Assembly (NCBI RefSeq): GCF_031884435.1
Contig: NZ_CP134779.1
Location: 124,001 to 188,000, forward strand
DNA: 64,000 nt
Direction of reading: 5' to 3'
Origin: Bosea sp. 685
GTDB lineage: Bacteria > Pseudomonadota > Alphaproteobacteria > Rhizobiales > Beijerinckiaceae
The position numbers and the translations under genes are program-made. Positions 1 to 9,008 of the stretch are shown here, piece by piece. Each line of letters begins with the position of its first letter. The stretch's first letter is position 1. The notes under the pieces are model-generated. The model was not told the DNA's origin. It ran no database searches and worked only from the letters and a program-made list of their open reading frames with translations.

Positions 1-525
1 GGCATAGGCCGCGATGCGCCGCGCCGCTTCGTTCAGCGCATCGGGGTGGCCGGTGAGGAAGCATTCGGCCCGCGCCGTCAGCACGACGCCGGAGCCGGTC
101 TCGTCGACAGCGCGCCGCGCCGCCTTGATGCGCTCGACCGCCAGTTCGAACGGGTAGAGCGGTTCATCCGGCCGGCCGGTCGCATCCTCGATCGAGAGGC
201 CGGCGATACCGGTCGCGATGCAAAGCTTGGTGTTGGCCGCGACGCCGTCGGGCGTATCGGCATAGCCGTTCTCGAAATCGGCATTGACCGGCAAATCCGG
301 CACCGCCTTCACCATCTCGGCGATATGGGCGAGCATCATGTCGCGCGGCACGTCCTGGTCGGCGCGGCCTTGCGTGAAGGCGAAGCCCGCGCTCGTCGTC
401 GCCAAGGCCTTGAAGTCCTGGCCGCGCAGCCAGCGTGCGGAACCCAGATCCCAAGGGTTGGGCATCACGAAGCAACCGGCCTCGTGCAGCTTGCGAAAGG
501 CGTCGACCTGAGGGGAGTAGCCCAT
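1..525 (-). CDS. Isocitrate lyase/PEP mutase family protein, C-terminus cut by window edge
   Basis: The minus-strand reading from the ATG at 525 gives 175 residues before the window ends. It begins MGYSPQVDAFRKLHEAG and carries the TSAG stretch near residue 44, NADFENGY at 81-88 (the acidic metal-binding segment of the isocitrate lyase/phosphoenolpyruvate mutase superfamily) and SIEDATG at 111-117. Members cleave or rearrange C-C or C-P bonds of small oxo-acids such as methylisocitrate or oxaloacetate in the cytoplasm; the exact substrate cannot be read because the active-site loop lies beyond the edge. It follows the dehydrogenase and barrel protein genes on the same strand and may be the last gene of that catabolic unit, although a 119-bp gap could hold its own promoter. 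Confidence 0.85.
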   Translation of the reverse strand, partial: MGYSPQVDAFRKLHEAGCFVMPNPWDLGSARWLRGQDFKALATTSAGFAFTQGRADQDVPRDMMLAHIAEMVKAVPDLPVNADFENGYADTPDGVAANTKLCIATGIAGLSIEDATGRPDEPLYPFELAVERIKAARRAVDETGSGVVLTARAECFLTGHPDALNEAARRIAAYA

Positions 526-644
526 TTTAAATCGTTTCAAATCGGCTTGTTCTTCGGGCCGCCATACTGTCCGGCAAGAGCGCTCTTGTCAGCCCTTCCT
601 TTCATGCGCAAGCGCTCGCCCCGAATGCGCCTCAGGCATGAGCC

Positions 645-1310
645 TCAATAGGCGAGGATCAGATTATAGACGCTGCGTTCGAGCACCGGGCCGCTCAGGC
701 GGTTCGCGATGGATTTGAGAGCTGCCGTCAGGCTGGCGCCATCGGTTCCGCTCACCATCGCGGCGGCGTGCCTGACCGACAGGGCCGGATCGGGCGCGAA
801 GGCGGGATGAGGCGCGGTCTCCTGCGAGCCTCCGATGCGCAGCGCGGCGATGCCGCTATGCCCGATCATCGCCGCGAGAGCCGCGATATCGTCCTGTAGG
901 CCGTCCTCTTGCATGCCGTCCTCTTGCGCCACCCAGCGCAGAAAGCCGAGATGGCTGCCGCAGCCGGCGCCGAAACGGGCGCGCTCGCGATAGACGAAGC
1001 GTCGGAAGTCGCCCATCAGCGGGCGCATGAGGCGCGAGGCCGGCGTCGGATTGCCCAGCAAGTGGCGATATTCGGGCGTGTCCAGCGCGTCGGGGCTGTC
1101 GAGATCATAGAGCGTCAGGAAGCGGCGTTCCTGTCCGCGTCCGCGCACGAAACGCCGGCCGCCAAGAAAGCCGGGCATGGTCAAACGCTCCGGCACATGC
1201 TCGAAGCTGTGCCAGGCCTCGTAATCTGCGAGCGCAGCTGGCTCGACCGAGTTGGCGATGACGAGGAAGCCGGCTCCGCGCCAGTCCATGCCGGGTTCGT
1301 TCGCGGTCAC
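645..1310 (-). CDS. Two-domain dimeric alpha-beta barrel (EthD-like) protein
   Basis: I read 221 residues with a GTG start at 1310 that overlaps the TGA of the upstream dehydrogenase (GTGA); an internal ATG at 1289 is the alternative. The N-terminal half has a barrel-type pattern, AWHSFEHVPERLTMPGF, close to conserved segments of EthD/DABB proteins that act on small aromatic or keto compounds. The C-terminal half looks like a second, more diverged barrel of similar length. No catalytic residue can be assigned. Its coupling to a zinc dehydrogenase suggests it handles an intermediate of the same pathway. The family call is tentative and the function unknown. Confidence 0.7.
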   Translation of the reverse strand: MTANEPGMDWRGAGFLVIANSVEPAALADYEAWHSFEHVPERLTMPGFLGGRRFVRGRGQERRFLTLYDLDSPDALDTPEYRHLLGNPTPASRLMRPLMGDFRRFVYRERARFGAGCGSHLGFLRWVAQEDGMQEDGLQDDIAALAAMIGHSGIAALRIGGSQETAPHPAFAPDPALSVRHAAAMVSGTDGASLTAALKSIANRLSGPVLERSVYNLILAY

Positions 1311-2341
1311 GGCCGCAGCATGATCTTGGAGGCGGAGCGGCTCTTGGCGCGCGCGAAGGCAGCCGGCGCCTCCGCCAGCGCGACCTCCTCCGTGATCATG
1401 TGCGAGACGCGCGCGCCATGGGCGGCGAGGTAGCCAAGCACGCGCGGCCATGTCGCCAAGGGCGCGCGATAGGAGCCGCGGATCTGCTGGTGGCGCCTGA
1501 CCAAACTCGTCAGATCGACAGCGGCTGGGCTGGCATGGATACCGCAGATCGTCAGCACCCCGCGCAAGGCGAGCAGATCGAGCGCCTCGCCGACAAGCGT
1601 CGGCACGCCGGCGGCCTCGATGATCCGATCATAGGACAACGGCAAGCCGGCCCGTTCCAGGCCTTTGCGCAGCGAGGTGCCGACCGTGTCGAGCGTATCG
1701 ACGAAGCCCATTTCGCGCAGGGTCGCCAGGCGCGCGGCGTCGTTATGTCCGGCGATGACGATGCGGCTGGCGCCGGCCGCCTCAGTGAAGAGCGCGATGC
1801 CTTGGCCGATCGTGCCGGGGCCGATGATGAGCACGCTGTCGCCTTGCGTGACTCCGGCGGTATCGACAGCCTCGGCCGAGACGGTCATCGGCTCGGTCAA
1901 TGCGGCGAGCGCATCGGACAGTGCCTCGGGCACCGGCACGCAGTTCTCGGCAGGTACGCAGGCAAGAGCGGCGAAACCGCCGTCGCGCATGATGCCGATG
2001 CCACGCCGCGTGACGCAATCCTCCGCTTGCCCGCCGCGGCAGCGTTCGCATTGGCCGCAGACGACGGAGGGCCGGATGACGACCCGGTCGCCGATGCGCA
2101 GATCCGAGACTGCCTCGCCCAGACGGGCCACCCGGCCGGCGAATTCATGGCCCATCGTCACCGGCATCGCCTGCGCCATCGCGGCATAGCCGGCAGTCCA
2201 GTCGGCAATGTGGAGGTCGGTGCCGCAGATGCCGGCGGCTGCGACCGCGACGACGACCTCGCCGGCTCCGGGCGGGGCCGGTTCGGGAACGTCGCACAGA
2301 GCGATCCCCGGCTCGGGCGCGCGTTTTCGCAGTGCAAGCAT
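1307..2341 (-). CDS. Zinc-dependent medium-chain alcohol/polyol dehydrogenase
   Basis: The protein has 344 residues from the ATG at 2341. It shows the full MDR signature: catalytic zinc ligand Cys39 in GICGTDLH, GHE at 64-66, four structural-zinc cysteines at 95, 98, 101 and 109, and the Rossmann nucleotide loop GPGTIG at 174-179. Such enzymes oxidise secondary alcohols, sugar alcohols or threonine with NAD(P)+ in the cytosol; the subclass resembles sorbitol or threonine dehydrogenases, but the substrate is not evident. It lies 26 bp after a TctC-type binding protein gene and overlaps the next gene, so binding protein, dehydrogenase and barrel protein probably form one operon driven from upstream of 3375. 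Confidence 0.92.
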   Translation of the reverse strand: MLALRKRAPEPGIALCDVPEPAPPGAGEVVVAVAAAGICGTDLHIADWTAGYAAMAQAMPVTMGHEFAGRVARLGEAVSDLRIGDRVVIRPSVVCGQCERCRGGQAEDCVTRRGIGIMRDGGFAALACVPAENCVPVPEALSDALAALTEPMTVSAEAVDTAGVTQGDSVLIIGPGTIGQGIALFTEAAGASRIVIAGHNDAARLATLREMGFVDTLDTVGTSLRKGLERAGLPLSYDRIIEAAGVPTLVGEALDLLALRGVLTICGIHASPAAVDLTSLVRRHQQIRGSYRAPLATWPRVLGYLAAHGARVSHMITEEVALAEAPAAFARAKSRSASKIMLRP

Positions 2342-2367
2342 GCCTTGCTCCTTGTCAAAGGTGCGGC

Positions 2368-3375
2368 TTATTCGGCCTTGATGCCGGCCGCCTTGATCAC
2401 TCCGGCCCAGGTCTGCGCATCCTTGGCCATGAAGCTTGCGAGCGCTTCGGTGGTGTCGGGCGCAGGTTCCGCACCGATCTCGATCAGCCGGGCGGCGATC
2501 TCCGGCTTGGCAAGGGCGCCGTTCACCGCCGCGTTGAGGGTCGCGACCACGGCGGGCGGCGTGTTCTTCGGCGCGACCAGCGCGACCCAGGCGGAGAGGT
2601 CGTAGCCGGCATAGCCCTGCTCGGCGACGGTCGGGACATCGGGCAGCAGGCTCGTGCGCTTGGCCGTGGTGACGCCGAGCGCCCGCAAGGTGCCTGCCTT
2701 CACATGAGCGGAGGCGCCAGCCAGCGTCGAGAACATCACGTCGATATTGCCGCTCATCGCATCGGTCAGGGCCGGGGCCTCGCCGCGATAGGCGACATGC
2801 AGGACCGGAGCGCCGGAGACGAGCCCGAAGACCTCGCCGGCGAGATGCGCCACGGTGTTGGCGCCGCCCGAGCCGAAGGTGATCGGCGTGCCGCGCGTCT
2901 TGCCCAGCGCCTCGAGCTCCTTCATCGTCTTGACCGGCAGCTTCAGGCCCGAGGTCACCACGAAGGGCAGCTTTGCGATCATCGCCACAGGGACGAGATC
3001 GGTCTTCCAGTCGAAGGGCAGGTTGCTGCGCAGTGCCGGATTGATCACCATGGTGGTGGGGGCCGCGAGCAGCGTGTAGCCGTCGGGCTCGGCCTTGGCG
3101 ACGGCCTGCGAGCCGAGCACCGTGCCGGCGCCGCCGCGGTTCTCGATGAGGAGGCGCTGCTTGAGGATGTCGCCGGCGGCTTCCGCCACGACGCGCACCA
3201 CGACATCGACGCCACCGCCCGCCGCAAAGGGCACGATCAACTGCATCACGCGTGTGGGGTAGGCCTGTGCCAAAGCGGGCCGCGCTGTCGCGCTCGCCAG
3301 GATCGCCAGGGCGCCGGTCAGGGCCGCGCGGCGTGAGATCGTGTCGGCCCCATGGGCGCCGTTGCATTCGGTCAT
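2368..3375 (-). CDS. Tripartite tricarboxylate transporter substrate-binding protein (TctC/Bug family)
   Basis: The protein has 335 residues. I chose the ATG at 3375 because GGGGGAGGA lies six bases upstream; an ATG six bases earlier would abut the ribosome site. The N-terminus has twin arginines in ISRRAALTG followed by a hydrophobic stretch and an ALA-type cleavage site near residue 36, so export is expected, possibly by Tat. The mature start YPTRVMQLIVPFAAGGG is the family hallmark. These periplasmic proteins capture carboxylates for TctAB permeases. No tctA or tctB gene is in the window, as is usual for the many orphan Bug proteins. A LysR gene lies upstream on the same strand. Confidence 0.93.
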   Translation of the reverse strand: MTECNGAHGADTISRRAALTGALAILASATARPALAQAYPTRVMQLIVPFAAGGGVDVVVRVVAEAAGDILKQRLLIENRGGAGTVLGSQAVAKAEPDGYTLLAAPTTMVINPALRSNLPFDWKTDLVPVAMIAKLPFVVTSGLKLPVKTMKELEALGKTRGTPITFGSGGANTVAHLAGEVFGLVSGAPVLHVAYRGEAPALTDAMSGNIDVMFSTLAGASAHVKAGTLRALGVTTAKRTSLLPDVPTVAEQGYAGYDLSAWVALVAPKNTPPAVVATLNAAVNGALAKPEIAARLIEIGAEPAPDTTEALASFMAKDAQTWAGVIKAAGIKAE

Positions 3376-3477
3376 GATCATCCTCCCCCGGATCGGTTCT
3401 ATTTTTTCTGGCGGCGAGAAAGCCAGCGATGGCGAGTTGCCACAAGGGCGAAATCTGGAGTGCGCCATAGCCTCAGG

Positions 3478-4380
3478 CTATGGTTTGGCGCTGAGTTTTT
3501 CTGCCTGTTGTCGCAAGGCCATCTCGAAATGCTGCATCAGCTGGCTGCGCGCACGCTCGATTAGCCGATGCAGATAGATGTCGTAGGGCGGGGGATGATC
3601 GAGCCGTCTGACCGCGACCCTGCTCCGGTCGGCTGCGAGTGCGCTGAACGCATCGACGATTGCGACGCCGATTCCGGCTTCCGCCAGGCCGATCGCGGTT
3701 TCGGCGAAGCGCGCGACATGGGTGCGCGTTGGGGTGATGCCGCCCGCCCGCAATACGGCGTCGACCGCGAGGCCGTGCACGGAATGCGGCTCGAACACGA
3801 TGATCGGTCGGTCAATCAGGCAGGACGGTGCCAGCGGGCCGTCGCCGGCCGGCAGCCAGCCCGTTGGGGCGACCGCCATGACCGGAGCCTTGGCGACAGG
3901 CACGCTGCGGATACCGGCATGCAGGATCGGGAACAGGGTGACGGCGCATTCGCCCTGGCCTGAGAGCAGATAGTCCATCACCTGGCTGACGAAGAGGATA
4001 TCGACATGCAGGCTGAGACCCGGATGCTCCTTCAGCAGATCGGCCGTGGCGAGCGGGACCAGGAGCCGCCCGACGCTGGGCGAGGCTCCCAGGCGCAGAG
4101 AGCCGCCATCGGCGCGGGTGATGCGCAATGCGCGGGCGAGCGCACCCTCCATCTGCTCGAAGGCGAGATCGACCTCGCCGAGCAGCCGGTGCGCCTCCGC
4201 CGTCGGCACGAGCCGGCCGCCATGCCGGTCGAAGAGGGCGAGCGCGCAAACGTCCTCGATACGCCGGATCGTCTTGGTCACGGTCGGCTGGGCGATGCGC
4301 AGCTCCCTGGCGGCGCCGACCACGGTGCGGCAGCGCATCAGCGCCCGGAACACCTCGATCTGGCGCAGCGTGAGCTGCAT
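3478..4380 (-). CDS. LysR-family transcriptional regulator
   Basis: The protein has 300 residues from the ATG at 4380. The N-terminal winged helix-turn-helix is clear: LTLRQIEVFRALMRCRTVVG, then a recognition helix in AQPTVTKTIRRIE, within the first 60 residues. The rest is the periplasmic-binding-protein-like effector domain of usual length. The gene precedes, in the same direction, the binding protein, dehydrogenase and barrel genes at 3375-645, with 102 bp between, so it probably controls that unit in response to its substrate or an intermediate. The usual divergent arrangement is not seen; the inferred target rests on adjacency only. Confidence 0.93.
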   Translation of the reverse strand: MQLTLRQIEVFRALMRCRTVVGAARELRIAQPTVTKTIRRIEDVCALALFDRHGGRLVPTAEAHRLLGEVDLAFEQMEGALARALRITRADGGSLRLGASPSVGRLLVPLATADLLKEHPGLSLHVDILFVSQVMDYLLSGQGECAVTLFPILHAGIRSVPVAKAPVMAVAPTGWLPAGDGPLAPSCLIDRPIIVFEPHSVHGLAVDAVLRAGGITPTRTHVARFAETAIGLAEAGIGVAIVDAFSALAADRSRVAVRRLDHPPPYDIYLHRLIERARSQLMQHFEMALRQQAEKLSAKP

Positions 4381-4494
4381 GGCGCAGGCCTCCGGCGACG
4401 TTGAAGCGTTCCTGCACGGAAACACCGGGTTATCCCGGACAAGCCGCCCTCGGGTCCGGCCTTCGACCGGCCCAAGGACAGGCTCCTCGGCGCC

Positions 4495-4570
4495 GATCCG
4501 GGATCCATCATAGGGCTCTGTCGTGTCCTACGATGGATCCCGGGTCTGCGCTTCGCTTGCCCGGGATGAC
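4495..4570. repeat. Interspersed palindrome, REP-like family C, copy 1
   Basis: GGATCCATCaTAGG is mirrored by CCTACGATGGATCC, followed by a GCTTGCCCGGGATGAC tail. A more complete copy with both outer arms is at 27305-27408. It occupies most of the 219-bp gap between the LysR and dehydratase genes; I see nothing else in that gap. Confidence 0.8.
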
Positions 4571-4599
4571 GGTTTGGTTCCCCGTGATGCCGTCGACGT

Positions 4600-6423
4600 T
4601 CAGTGATTATCGCGCGGCACGCCGAACTTCTTGTGGATCTTCTGGTACTTGACCGCCGGCTTCAGCACCATGCCCTCGGAGAGTTCGCCGACGATCTTGC
4701 GCTGGATCTCCTGCCAGGGCGTCTGGCTCTTGGGGTATTTGTAGCCGCCGGCGGCCTTCAGCGCGACGCGGCGCTCCTCGAGTTCCTTGTCGGAGATCAG
4801 GATGTCGGCCGAGCGCTTGTTGAGGTCGATGCGGACCTTGTCGCCGGTCCTGAGCAGGGCGAGCCCGCCGCCCGTCGCCGCTTCCGGCGAGGCGTTCAGG
4901 ATCGAGGGCGAGCCGGAGGTGCCCGATTGCCGGCCGTCGCCGACGCAGGCCAAGGCGGTTACGCCCTTCTTGATCAGGTAGTCCGGCGGCCGCATGTTCA
5001 CGACCTCGGCCGCGCCGGGATAGCCGATCGGCCCGACGCCGCGGATGAACAGGATCGAGTGCTCGTCGATGGCGAGCGCCGGGTCGTCGATGCGGTGGTG
5101 GTAGTCCTCCGGCCCGTCGAAGACGATCGCCTTGCCCTCGAAGGCGTTGGGGTCCTTCGGGTTCTCGAGATAGCGCTTGCGGAATTCCGGCGTGATCACG
5201 CTGGTCTTCATGATGGCGGAATCGAACAGATTGCCGCGCAGATTGAGGAAGCCGGAATGGGCCTTCATCGGCTCGTCATAGGCCTTGATGACGCGACGAT
5301 CCTCGGCGAAGAAGCCCTCGCAATTCTCGGCCAGCGTCTTGCCGTTGGCGGTGATGGCGGGCTTGATCTTGCCCTTGGCGACGAGTTCGGCGACCACGGC
5401 GGGAACGCCGCCGGCGCGGTAATAATCCTCGCCGAGATATTCGCCGGCCGGCTGCAGGTTCACCAGCAGCGGGATGTCATAGCCGATCGCGGTCCAGTCC
5501 TCGTTGTCGAGGGGAACGCCGATATGCTTGGCGATGGCGTTGACGCTGATCGGGGCGTTGGTCGAGCCGCCGATGGCGGAATTCACGACGATCGCATTCT
5601 CGAACGCCTCGCGCGTCATGATCTTGGACGGGATCAAATTCTCCCAGACCATGTCGACGATGCGCAGGCCGGTGAGATAGGCCATTTCATAGCGGTCGCG
5701 GTAAGGCGCGGGGATCGCGGCCGCGCCGGGCAGCGTCATGCCGAGCGCCTCGGCGATCGAGTTCATCGTCGTCGCCGTGCCCATGGTGTTGCAATGGCCG
5801 GCAGAGGGAGCCGAGGACGCAACCAGGTCGACGAAGCCCTTATAGTCGATCTCGCCGGCCGCCATCATCTGGCGCGCCTTCCAGACGATGGTGCCCGAAC
5901 CCGTGCGCTCGCCACGGAAATTGCCGTTCAGCATCGGGCCGCCGGGCAGGGCGATCGCCGGGATATCGACGGTCGCCGCCGCCATCAGCTGGGCCGGCGT
6001 GGTCTTGTCGCAGCCGGTCGTCAGCACGACGCCGTCGAGCGGGTAGCCGTAGAGGATCTCGACGAGGCTGAGATATTGCAGGTTGCGGTCGAGGCTGGCG
6101 GTCGGGCGCTTGCAGGTTTCCTGGATCGGGTGGATCGGAAACTCGAAGGGCACGCCGCCGCGCTCGCGGATGCCGTCACGAACGCGATGGGCGAGCTCGA
6201 TATGGTGGCGGTTGCAGGGCGCAATGTCGGAGCCGGTCTGGGCGATGCCGATAATCGGGCGGCCGGACTGCAATTCGTCGCGCGACAGGCCGAAATTCAT
6301 CGTGCGCTCGATGTAGAGCGCCGTCATGTCGGCATTGGCGGGATTGTCGAACCAGGCCTTCGAGCGCAGCTGTTCGGGCTTGATCTTGCGAACCGGCTTC
6401 TTGCCGGCAGGTGTTTTGGCCAT
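4600..6423 (-). CDS. IlvD/Edd-family sugar-acid dehydratase (arabinonate/xylonate-type)
   Basis: The protein has 607 residues from the ATG at 6423, which follows a GAGG at short spacing. Three cysteines expected to hold an Fe-S cluster are present: Cys70 in DIAPCNRHH, Cys138 in [10 protein letters not shown] and Cys211 in AGHCNTMG. The C-terminal [11 protein letters not shown] segment carries the proposed catalytic serine. Length and motif spelling fit the pentonate dehydratase branch (L-arabinonate or D-xylonate) better than dihydroxy-acid dehydratase of valine synthesis. The reaction would be dehydration of an aldonate to a 2-keto-3-deoxy acid. No other sugar-acid enzyme is adjacent, so the substrate remains open. 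Confidence 0.9.
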   Translation of the reverse strand: MAKTPAGKKPVRKIKPEQLRSKAWFDNPANADMTALYIERTMNFGLSRDELQSGRPIIGIAQTGSDIAPCNRHHIELAHRVRDGIRERGGVPFEFPIHPIQETCKRPTASLDRNLQYLSLVEILYGYPLDGVVLTTGCDKTTPAQLMAAATVDIPAIALPGGPMLNGNFRGERTGSGTIVWKARQMMAAGEIDYKGFVDLVASSAPSAGHCNTMGTATTMNSIAEALGMTLPGAAAIPAPYRDRYEMAYLTGLRIVDMVWENLIPSKIMTREAFENAIVVNSAIGGSTNAPISVNAIAKHIGVPLDNEDWTAIGYDIPLLVNLQPAGEYLGEDYYRAGGVPAVVAELVAKGKIKPAITANGKTLAENCEGFFAEDRRVIKAYDEPMKAHSGFLNLRGNLFDSAIMKTSVITPEFRKRYLENPKDPNAFEGKAIVFDGPEDYHHRIDDPALAIDEHSILFIRGVGPIGYPGAAEVVNMRPPDYLIKKGVTALACVGDGRQSGTSGSPSILNASPEAATGGGLALLRTGDKVRIDLNKRSADILISDKELEERRVALKAAGGYKYPKSQTPWQEIQRKIVGELSEGMVLKPAVKYQKIHKKFGVPRDNH

Positions 6424-6833
6424 CCTCGTCTTTTCCTCTCGCGCGGCGCGGCGCTGATGGCCGCTTGCCGGTCTCTTTAAAACGATTTGAGACACGCAAC
6501 TTTGCCGATGATCCGCGGCGCGGCAAGAGGCCTGGACGCAGATAATCATACTATTGAGCGTTGCTGCATACAGCATGCAGGAGCGCCCGCCAATGTCGAA
6601 CGCTCGATCTCGTGAACGCGCAGGAAAGGCCCGGCGACCCGGGGTGACAAGTGTCAGGCGTGCAGGGGCGGACCAGCAGCTGGCGCAATCGCGCGGCTCG
6701 CATGCGCCACTTGCATTGCGTGACTTGTGCATCGCGCGACTTGCATCGCACGCGGCTTTCCGGCCAAGACAAGCCTAAGGCCCCGATGAGAGCGGGCCGC
6801 ATCGACCTCGACCCGTCCTAAGGAAACGCCGTC
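6424..6833. other. 410-bp divergent intergenic region, no gene seen
   Basis: The region separates the minus-strand dehydratase from the plus-strand aminotransferase, so both promoters should be here. I see a TTTAAAACGATTTGAG element near 6475-6490, similar to one at the start of the gene at 525, and repeats of the type GCGCGACTTGCAT/GCGTGACTTGTGCAT around 6716-6750. No open frame with credible protein features is present. Confidence 0.5.
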
Positions 6834-8018
6834 ATGACGCTCCATGTCGTCCCATCCTTCGCCCGCATCGGCGAGGAGAACGCCTTCGCCGTGCTGGCAC
6901 GCGCGACCGAATTGCAGCGCCAGGGCAAGGACATCATCAATCTCGGCATCGGCCAGCCCGATTTCCCGACGCCAGACCATATCGTCGAGGCGGCGGTGAA
7001 GGCTTTGCGCGACGGCCATCACGGCTATACCCCGGCCAATGGCATCCTGCCGCTGCGCGAGGCCGTGGCGGCCGATCTGCACAAGCGCTTCCAGGTCGAG
7101 GTCTCGCCGGAGGCGGTGATGATCGTGCCGGGCGGCAAGGTCACCATGTTCATGGCGATCCTGATGTTCGGCGAGCCCGGCGCCGAGATCCTCTATCCCG
7201 ATCCCGGCTTCCCGATCTATCGCTCGATGATCGAATATACCGGGGCGACGCCGATCCCGGTGCCGGTCCGCGAGGAGAACGGCTTTGCCTTCTCGGCGGA
7301 GGAGACGCTCTCGCTGATCACGCCGAAGACGCGGCTCCTGATCATCAATTCGCCGGCGAACCCGACTGGCGGCGTCACGCCGAAAGCGGAAGTCGACAAG
7401 CTCGTCGCCGGGCTGGCTGATTTCCCCGATGTCGCGGTGATGTCGGACGAGATCTACGACCAGATGCTCTATGACGGCGAGAAGCATGTCTGCCTGCTGA
7501 GCTATCCGGAAATTCGCGACCGCCTGATCCTGCTGAATGGCTGGTCGAAGACCTATGCCATGACCGGCTGGCGCATGGGCTTCTCGGTCTGGCCCAAGCC
7601 GCTCTATGAGAACGCCCGCAAGCTTGCGGTGAACTCGCATTCCTGCGTCAACGCTCCCGCGCAATGGGCCGGGCTTGCGGCCCTGACCGGCCCGCAGGAT
7701 GCAGTCCACATGATGCTGGCCGAGTTCGACCGGCGCCGGAAGGCCGTGGTCAAAGGGCTGAACGCCTTGCCCAACGTCTCCTGCGCGGTGCCGAAGGGCG
7801 CGTTCTACGCCTTCCCCAATGTCTCGCAGACCGGCTGGAAGGCGAAGAAGCTGGCTTCCGCCCTGCTGGAGGAGGCCGGCGTCGCCACCATCGGCGGCCC
7901 CGATTTCGGCGTGTATGGCGAGGGCTACATCCGGCTGTCCTATGCGAACTCGCTGGAGAATATCGAGCGGGCGCTGGTGCGGATGGACGAGTTCCTCAAG
8001 AGCGCGAAGGCGATCTGA
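6834..8018 (+). CDS. PLP-dependent class I/II aminotransferase
   Basis: The protein has 394 residues; the ATG at 6834 follows CTAAGGAAA. It has the type I fold pattern: NLGIGQPDFPTPDHI near the N-terminus, the NPANPTGG phosphate-side motif near residue 177, and the Schiff-base lysine at about 239 in GWSKTYAMTGWRMGF. These enzymes transfer amino groups between amino acids and 2-oxo acids in the cytoplasm; the substrate cannot be deduced. Three bases separate it from the following NIPSNAP gene, so they are co-transcribed. Confidence 0.93.
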   Translation: MTLHVVPSFARIGEENAFAVLARATELQRQGKDIINLGIGQPDFPTPDHIVEAAVKALRDGHHGYTPANGILPLREAVAADLHKRFQVEVSPEAVMIVPGGKVTMFMAILMFGEPGAEILYPDPGFPIYRSMIEYTGATPIPVPVREENGFAFSAEETLSLITPKTRLLIINSPANPTGGVTPKAEVDKLVAGLADFPDVAVMSDEIYDQMLYDGEKHVCLLSYPEIRDRLILLNGWSKTYAMTGWRMGFSVWPKPLYENARKLAVNSHSCVNAPAQWAGLAALTGPQDAVHMMLAEFDRRRKAVVKGLNALPNVSCAVPKGAFYAFPNVSQTGWKAKKLASALLEEAGVATIGGPDFGVYGEGYIRLSYANSLENIERALVRMDEFLKSAKAI

Positions 8019-8020
8019 GC

Positions 8021-8353
8021 ATGATCACCTGCCATCTGCGCTATATCGTCGACCCCTACCAACTGCCGGCCTTCGAGGCCTATGGCAAAGCCTGGATCCG
8101 TCTCGTCGAGAAATTCGGCGGCAAGCATCACGGCTATTTCATGCCGTCGGAAGGCACATCGAACGTGGCTCTCGCCATGTTCAGCTTTCCGTCCTTCGCC
8201 GCATATGAGACCTATCGCGAGGCCTCGTTCAAGGATGAGGAGTGCCTGTCCGTGGTCGCGCAGAACGATCAGCACCGCTTCATCATCAGCTATGAGCGCT
8301 CCTTCTTTCGGCCCGTCTTCGAGGACGACCAGGGCGTGCGCCGCGCGCCCTGA
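8021..8353 (+). CDS. NIPSNAP family protein
   Basis: The protein has 110 residues, starting just three bases after the aminotransferase stop. ITCHLRYIVDPYQLPAFEAYGKAWIRLVEKFGG is the typical opening of bacterial NIPSNAP proteins, small dimeric alpha-beta barrels; the length matches the family. The biochemical role is not established; such genes often sit beside amino acid or aromatic metabolism genes. Co-transcription with the aminotransferase suggests that it binds or modifies a product of that reaction, which is inference only. Confidence 0.85.
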   Translation: MITCHLRYIVDPYQLPAFEAYGKAWIRLVEKFGGKHHGYFMPSEGTSNVALAMFSFPSFAAYETYREASFKDEECLSVVAQNDQHRFIISYERSFFRPVFEDDQGVRRAP

Positions 8354-8468
8354 GCCTGGTGGGCCGACATCGAAGCATCGCCCCGAACCCGGACGTCCCG
8401 GCGCCCATCGCTGCGCCTCTTCTGAAGACCACCGAACGCTCGCGGATGCGGGCCGGGAGCTTGGCCAT

Positions 8469-8798
8469 ATGAGCTATCTTTATCTCGCGATCGCCATCGT
8501 CAGCGAGGTCATCGGCACCTCGGCCCTGAAGGCGTCGAACGAGTTCACGCGGCTCGTGCCCGCGCTGATCACCGTGCTCGCCTTCGCGAGTGCGTTCTAC
8601 TTCCTGTCGCTGACCTTGCGCACGATCCCGGTCGGCATCGCCTATGCGATCTGGTCCGGCGTCGGGATCGTGCTGATCAGCCTGATCGCGCTCGTGCTGT
8701 TCGGCCAGAAACTCGATGCCCCGGCGATGATCGGCATGGCCATGATCGTCGCCGGGGTGATCGTCATCAACCTGTTCTCGGAATCCGCAGCCCACTGA
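8469..8798 (+). CDS. Small multidrug resistance (SMR) family exporter
   Basis: The protein has 109 residues, nearly identical in length to EmrE. It has four hydrophobic helices and the essential membrane-embedded glutamate at position 13 in IVSEVIGTSALKAS. The motif GIAYAIWSGVGIV in helix 3 is the conserved SMR dimer segment. It would work as an antiparallel dimer in the inner membrane, exchanging protons for cationic compounds. A GGGAGCTTGGCCAT stretch precedes the ATG. The gene stands alone, 115 bp after the NIPSNAP gene. Confidence 0.93.
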   Translation: MSYLYLAIAIVSEVIGTSALKASNEFTRLVPALITVLAFASAFYFLSLTLRTIPVGIAYAIWSGVGIVLISLIALVLFGQKLDAPAMIGMAMIVAGVIVINLFSESAAH

Positions 8799-8825
8799 GC
8801 CGCCAGTCGTCATTGTGAGGCGCGC

Positions 8826-8949
8826 GAGAGCAGGATGCGAAAAAGTGGGAACCGGTTTTTCGCATCCTGCTCTCACTCTTAGATGAGAGACGGATTCAGG
8901 TGTCAGATGGGATCACTTTGTGATTCCAGCTGAAATCATCCGGCTCTAG
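8826..8949. repeat. Interspersed palindromic repeat, family A, copy 1
   Basis: Arm one is the hairpin GAGCAGGATGCGAAAAA...TTTTTCGCATCCTGCTC at 8828-8872; arm two runs AGAGACGGATTCAGGTGTCAG to CATCCGGCTCTAG. Copies recur, in either orientation, at 10405, 11500, 16034 and 39474. This one lies between the SMR and MFS genes, whose transcripts converge, so it may also end transcription. Confidence 0.85.
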
Positions 8950-9008
8950 CGGCACAGCAGTTCAGCGCGTCACGCACCCGGAGTGACGGTTTACCGAGCG
9001 GATGGCGC

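Noticed and set aside
4603..6480. Plus-strand open frame opposite the dehydratase
   Set aside because: The minus strand encodes a clear IlvD/Edd protein with all cluster cysteines; the opposite frame has no recognisable domain.
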